This document shows positions 39,114-41,315 of a stretch of DNA of 41,315 nucleotides, piece by piece. Positions within the stretch are counted from its first letter, which is position 1; the number at the start of each line of letters is the position of its first letter. Origin of the DNA: an uncultured Candidatus Melainabacteria bacterium (lineage in GTDB: Bacteria > Cyanobacteriota > Vampirovibrionia > Gastranaerophilales > Gastranaerophilaceae); contig CAKUZI010000015.1 of NCBI GenBank assembly GCA_934717855.1, forward strand, positions 1-41,315, given 5' to 3'. The notes below the pieces were generated by a model. The model saw only the letters and a program-made list of their open reading frames with translations. It had not been told where the DNA came from and did not search any database. Both the position numbers and the translations under genes were made by a program.

Positions 39114-39968
39114 ATGCAAATTTTATTAAATATTATAGCTGTTATATTTAGAATTTTTTCGAATTCATTTAGTAATGTTTTTCAGAAAAAATTGGCAAAT
39201 GCTGGAGAATATCCTGCGAATGTGAATTGTATAAATTATATTTTGATGAGTTTGTTTTCTGTTCCATTGTTGTATTTTGTTGATTTTTCAAAGTTTACAA
39301 CAGAATTTTTCTTGTTTGCGATTGCAGGTGGAATAACAGGTGCGATTGCAAATTGTTTTATGGTTTATGCCCTAAAAAATGGAGAATTATCTGTTTTAGG
39401 CCCGATTAATTCGTACAAAGCAATTGTCGGAATGTTGTTTGGAATGGTCATTTTGCATGAGTTTCCAAATATATATGGGTTTTTAGGGGTTGCTTTGATC
39501 GTCTTTGGGTCTTATTTTGTTTTAGAAAGTCCGAAAGCTTTGCTTAGAAAAGATATTCAATATCGAATTTACGCGTTGATTTTTTCTGCAATTGAGGCTG
39601 TGTTTATTAAAAAAGTTATTTTATTATCTTCAATTACGACTTCTTTTATTATGTCCAGTTTTTTAGGTGCAATTTTTTCTTGCATAATTGTTAAATATTT
39701 TGTTAAAGAAAATTTAAAAATTCCGAATAAACAAAACAGTATAAAATATGTTTTGACTGCGATTTGTTTTGGGTTGATGACTTTTTCAACAGCATATGTG
39801 TTTAAATATATGAATGTTGGATACGCATTGTCGTTGTTCCAGTTGTCAATTATTGTAAATGTTGTTTTGGGGTATAAATTGTTTAATGAAACAAAGCTAT
39901 TAAAAAAGCTACTCGGCTCAGTGATAATTTTGGCTGGCTCTGTAGCTATTTTAGTTTTTGGTCATTAA
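39114..39968 (+). CDS. EamA/DMT-superfamily transporter
   Basis: 284 residues with about ten membrane helices in two repeats of the EamA fold. The first half contains GGITGAIANCFMVYALKNGELSVLGPI, then YKAIVGMLFGMVILHE, a pattern typical of DMT exporters; the second half repeats it with NVGYALSLFQLSIIVNVVLGYKLFNE and ends LLGSVIILAGSVAIL. The substrate is unknown. Start ATG 39114 is used; TTG 39096 would add six residues. GGAG lies about 12 bases upstream, a little far. Confidence 0.8.
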   Translation: MQILLNIIAVIFRIFSNSFSNVFQKKLANAGEYPANVNCINYILMSLFSVPLLYFVDFSKFTTEFFLFAIAGGITGAIANCFMVYALKNGELSVLGPINSYKAIVGMLFGMVILHEFPNIYGFLGVALIVFGSYFVLESPKALLRKDIQYRIYALIFSAIEAVFIKKVILLSSITTSFIMSSFLGAIFSCIIVKYFVKENLKIPNKQNSIKYVLTAICFGLMTFSTAYVFKYMNVGYALSLFQLSIIVNVVLGYKLFNETKLLKKLLGSVIILAGSVAILVFGH

Positions 39969-39975
39969 TATAAAA

Positions 39976-40260
39976 TTAATTTTGTTTCTCAATTTTAATT
40001 TTTCCATCTTCTTCGACAAATTTTTTTGGTGAAGAATTAAAGATTTTGTTAATCGTTGGAGTTTCAGTTTTAGGATAATTTCGTTTTTGATAACGCGCTT
40101 TTTCGGTTTGAACGTCGTTATAGTCGTTGATTTCTTCCATCCTAAAACGTTGTTGTTTAATCATATCCATATCGTGAACCATTATCACATCTGCAGTTGA
40201 CGGATATGAATAAGCGGGTGATATTAAAAATATTAGCGCAAATAAGATTAAAAACGGCAT
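39976..40260 (-). CDS. Small secreted protein of unknown function, 94 residues
   Basis: Signal peptide ~1-18 (FLILFALIFLISPAYS), then a charged mature part (VIMVHDMDMIKQQRFRMEEI...) without Cys. AGGAG lies six bases before the ATG. It starts ten bases after the SIMPL gene stop, so the two are very probably co-transcribed and both work in the envelope. No family recognised. Confidence 0.7.
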   Translation of the reverse strand: MPFLILFALIFLISPAYSYPSTADVIMVHDMDMIKQQRFRMEEINDYNDVQTEKARYQKRNYPKTETPTINKIFNSSPKKFVEEDGKIKIEKQN

Positions 40261-40270
40261 TTTAGTTCTC

Positions 40271-40993
40271 CTATTTTATTCGGAATACAACATTTGCAAC
40301 AGCTGTAACTTTTTTGTCTATTGAAGATGTGTCATTTATTCCCATATCAGAAACATTTGTAGAATCTACCGGTGTAATTTGGAATACACCCATATTTACA
40401 GATTGGATTTTACCGGGGCGATTGTGTGTCGCTTTTAACATTCCTGTAGCTCTGTCTTTTGCATCTTTTGTAGCATCTTTTAACAAATCTACCTTTAAGT
40501 CAGTTAAGCCTGAATAGAAATATTCTGTATTTGTTACATTTATATCAATTCCTTTGTCGAGAAGACTTTGAATTTCTGATGAAATTTCTTTAATTTTTTG
40601 AACATCATTTGATTTAATTACAATTGGTTGAGAAAGGTTGTAGTATGCAGTTTCATTGGTTACATTTCCGTTTGGAAGGTATTTATAAGAGTAGTATCCG
40701 TTTGACGCGCTTACATCAATGTCTGTAATTCCTTTGTCCATTAAATATTGTTTTACTACCGGAAGTTGTGTTTTTACTGCGTTATAGGCGCTTTGTTTTG
40801 TTGCGCTTCTTTCTGAAATTTCAAATTCCATTCTTGCGGAGTCGGATTTTACAATTTTGTACGCAGAACCTGTTACTGTAATTTTGTCGTTAGAAAGTGT
40901 ACTTGTTCCGCATTTTACAGCAATGATTAAGCCAAAAGCCAAAATTAAAGATAGCAAAACTAATTGAAATTTTTCTAATTTTTCAAACCACAT
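40271..40993 (-). CDS. SIMPL-domain (DUF541) envelope protein
   Basis: 240 residues: one N-terminal membrane anchor (LVLLSLILAFGLIIAVKCG), then a SIMPL/DUF541 domain. Family hallmarks are ITVTGSA...KSDSARMEFEIS, YNLSQPIVIKSNDV, and DATKDAKDRATGMLKA near 180. Members are periplasmic or outer-membrane proteins of unclear job; E. coli YggE is linked to oxidative stress. TAAGGAGA precedes the ATG. Confidence 0.88.
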   Translation of the reverse strand: MWFEKLEKFQLVLLSLILAFGLIIAVKCGTSTLSNDKITVTGSAYKIVKSDSARMEFEISERSATKQSAYNAVKTQLPVVKQYLMDKGITDIDVSASNGYYSYKYLPNGNVTNETAYYNLSQPIVIKSNDVQKIKEISSEIQSLLDKGIDINVTNTEYFYSGLTDLKVDLLKDATKDAKDRATGMLKATHNRPGKIQSVNMGVFQITPVDSTNVSDMGINDTSSIDKKVTAVANVVFRIK

Positions 40994-41020
40994 ATAAATA
41001 TCTCCTTAAATTACGTTATT

Positions 41021-41048
41021 ATTATAGCTTATATTTTGAAAAAATCAA
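41021..41048 (-). promoter_or_regulatory. Promoter of the SIMPL gene
   Basis: On the minus strand TTGATT and TATAAT are separated by 16 bases, about 28 bases before the start codon. Confidence 0.7.
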
Positions 41049-41059
41049 TTATGTTTTAA

Positions 41060-41315
41060 TTAATTGTTTAAAGTTTCAAAAGCTGTTTCAACGATGTTTT
41101 TTATGTCAAAGTCATTTTCTTCACCATTGTGATTTGACAACCAAATGAGGTATTCAATATTTCCGGATGGCCCTTTAATAGAAGAAAAAGTAAGGTCGTT
41201 TATTGTATATCCCAATTCTTTTGCGCAAGTTATGACATTTGAGATAACTTCTTGATGAACCTTTTTATCTCTGACAACTCCGCCTTTTTCAACTTTTTCT
41301 TTCCCTGCTTCAAAT
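41060..41315 (-). CDS. tlyA: TlyA-family rRNA 2'-O-methyltransferase, C-terminal part
   Basis: Only the last ~85 residues are in the window. FEAGKEKVEKGGVVRDKKVHQEV is close to the TlyA signature FExGRxxVGKGGVVRD, followed by SSIKGPSGNIEYLIWL (family SPIxGPxGNxEFL). The family methylates 16S/23S rRNA ribose and is sometimes annotated as hemolysin. The N-terminal S4 domain lies outside the window. Confidence 0.88.
   Translation of the reverse strand, partial: FEAGKEKVEKGGVVRDKKVHQEVISNVITCAKELGYTINDLTFSSIKGPSGNIEYLIWLSNHNGEENDFDIKNIVETAFETLNN

Overview
The window is AT-rich and gene-dense. It looks like a chromosome segment of a gut-type, non-photosynthetic relative of cyanobacteria (Candidatus Gastranaerophilales / Vampirovibrionia, formerly Melainabacteria). 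That placement is an inference from several signs: several prepilin-like genes with a stereotyped FTLAEVLITLGIIGVVAA N-terminus, an L34 protein of cyanobacterial flavour, a meso-DAP-type MurE, a serine-fermentation enzyme together with the redox repressor Rex, and many short palindromic intergenic repeats. No taxonomic search could be run.

Layout. 1-7.0 kb: prepilin-like genes and repeat elements around a SEC-C protein, a TPR membrane protein, tRNA-Pro(CGG) and a ClC-type H+/Cl- exchanger. 7.0-11.3 kb: an acidic amino-acid symporter, leucyl aminopeptidase and a secreted cell-wall amidase. 11.4-18.6 kb: one co-directional run of penicillin-binding protein (ftsI type), murE, a shortened nagA-like gene, ilvD and an Fe-S (GlcF/LutA-like) protein, facing proC. 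19.4-22.7 kb: rpmH and rnpA, then an unknown 173-residue protein where yidD is often found, then an unknown 592-residue membrane protein. 22.7-26.3 kb: a tightly overlapping operon of HEAT protein, queC, DUF366-like, SPOR and TPR genes, facing surE. 27-31 kb: two tiny unannotated coding candidates, the two-subunit serine dehydratase, a small unknown, coaX and rex. 31-33.9 kb: an accessory stretch with a dense repeat cluster, an XRE regulator divergent from a prepilin gene with a palindrome at its promoter, and a DUF559 nuclease gene between direct repeats. 34-36.6 kb: a large secreted haemagglutinin-like beta-helix protein. 36.6-39.1 kb: a decayed insertion with integrase debris, a two-gene module, a tRNA-fMet gene with a partial copy of it nearby, and three gene 3'-ends. 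39.1-41.3 kb: an EamA transporter, a small secreted protein, a SIMPL-domain protein and the end of tlyA.

The most interesting candidate is the two-gene module at 37.07-38.11 kb. A 61-residue membrane-anchored peptide ends in a motif of the form [QK]xSG[ND]NSxN[IL]Q. The overlapping 285-residue soluble protein begins with the same motif. This is the layout expected of a pair joined by a homotypic motif, and it lies beside integrase debris. Other notable points: repeat elements have been co-opted as prepilin 5' regions and as a ribosome binding site; a C13 tract lies upstream of a prepilin gene; and a small, highly basic reading frame at 27.3 kb has a good Shine-Dalgarno but ATA where the start codon should be.
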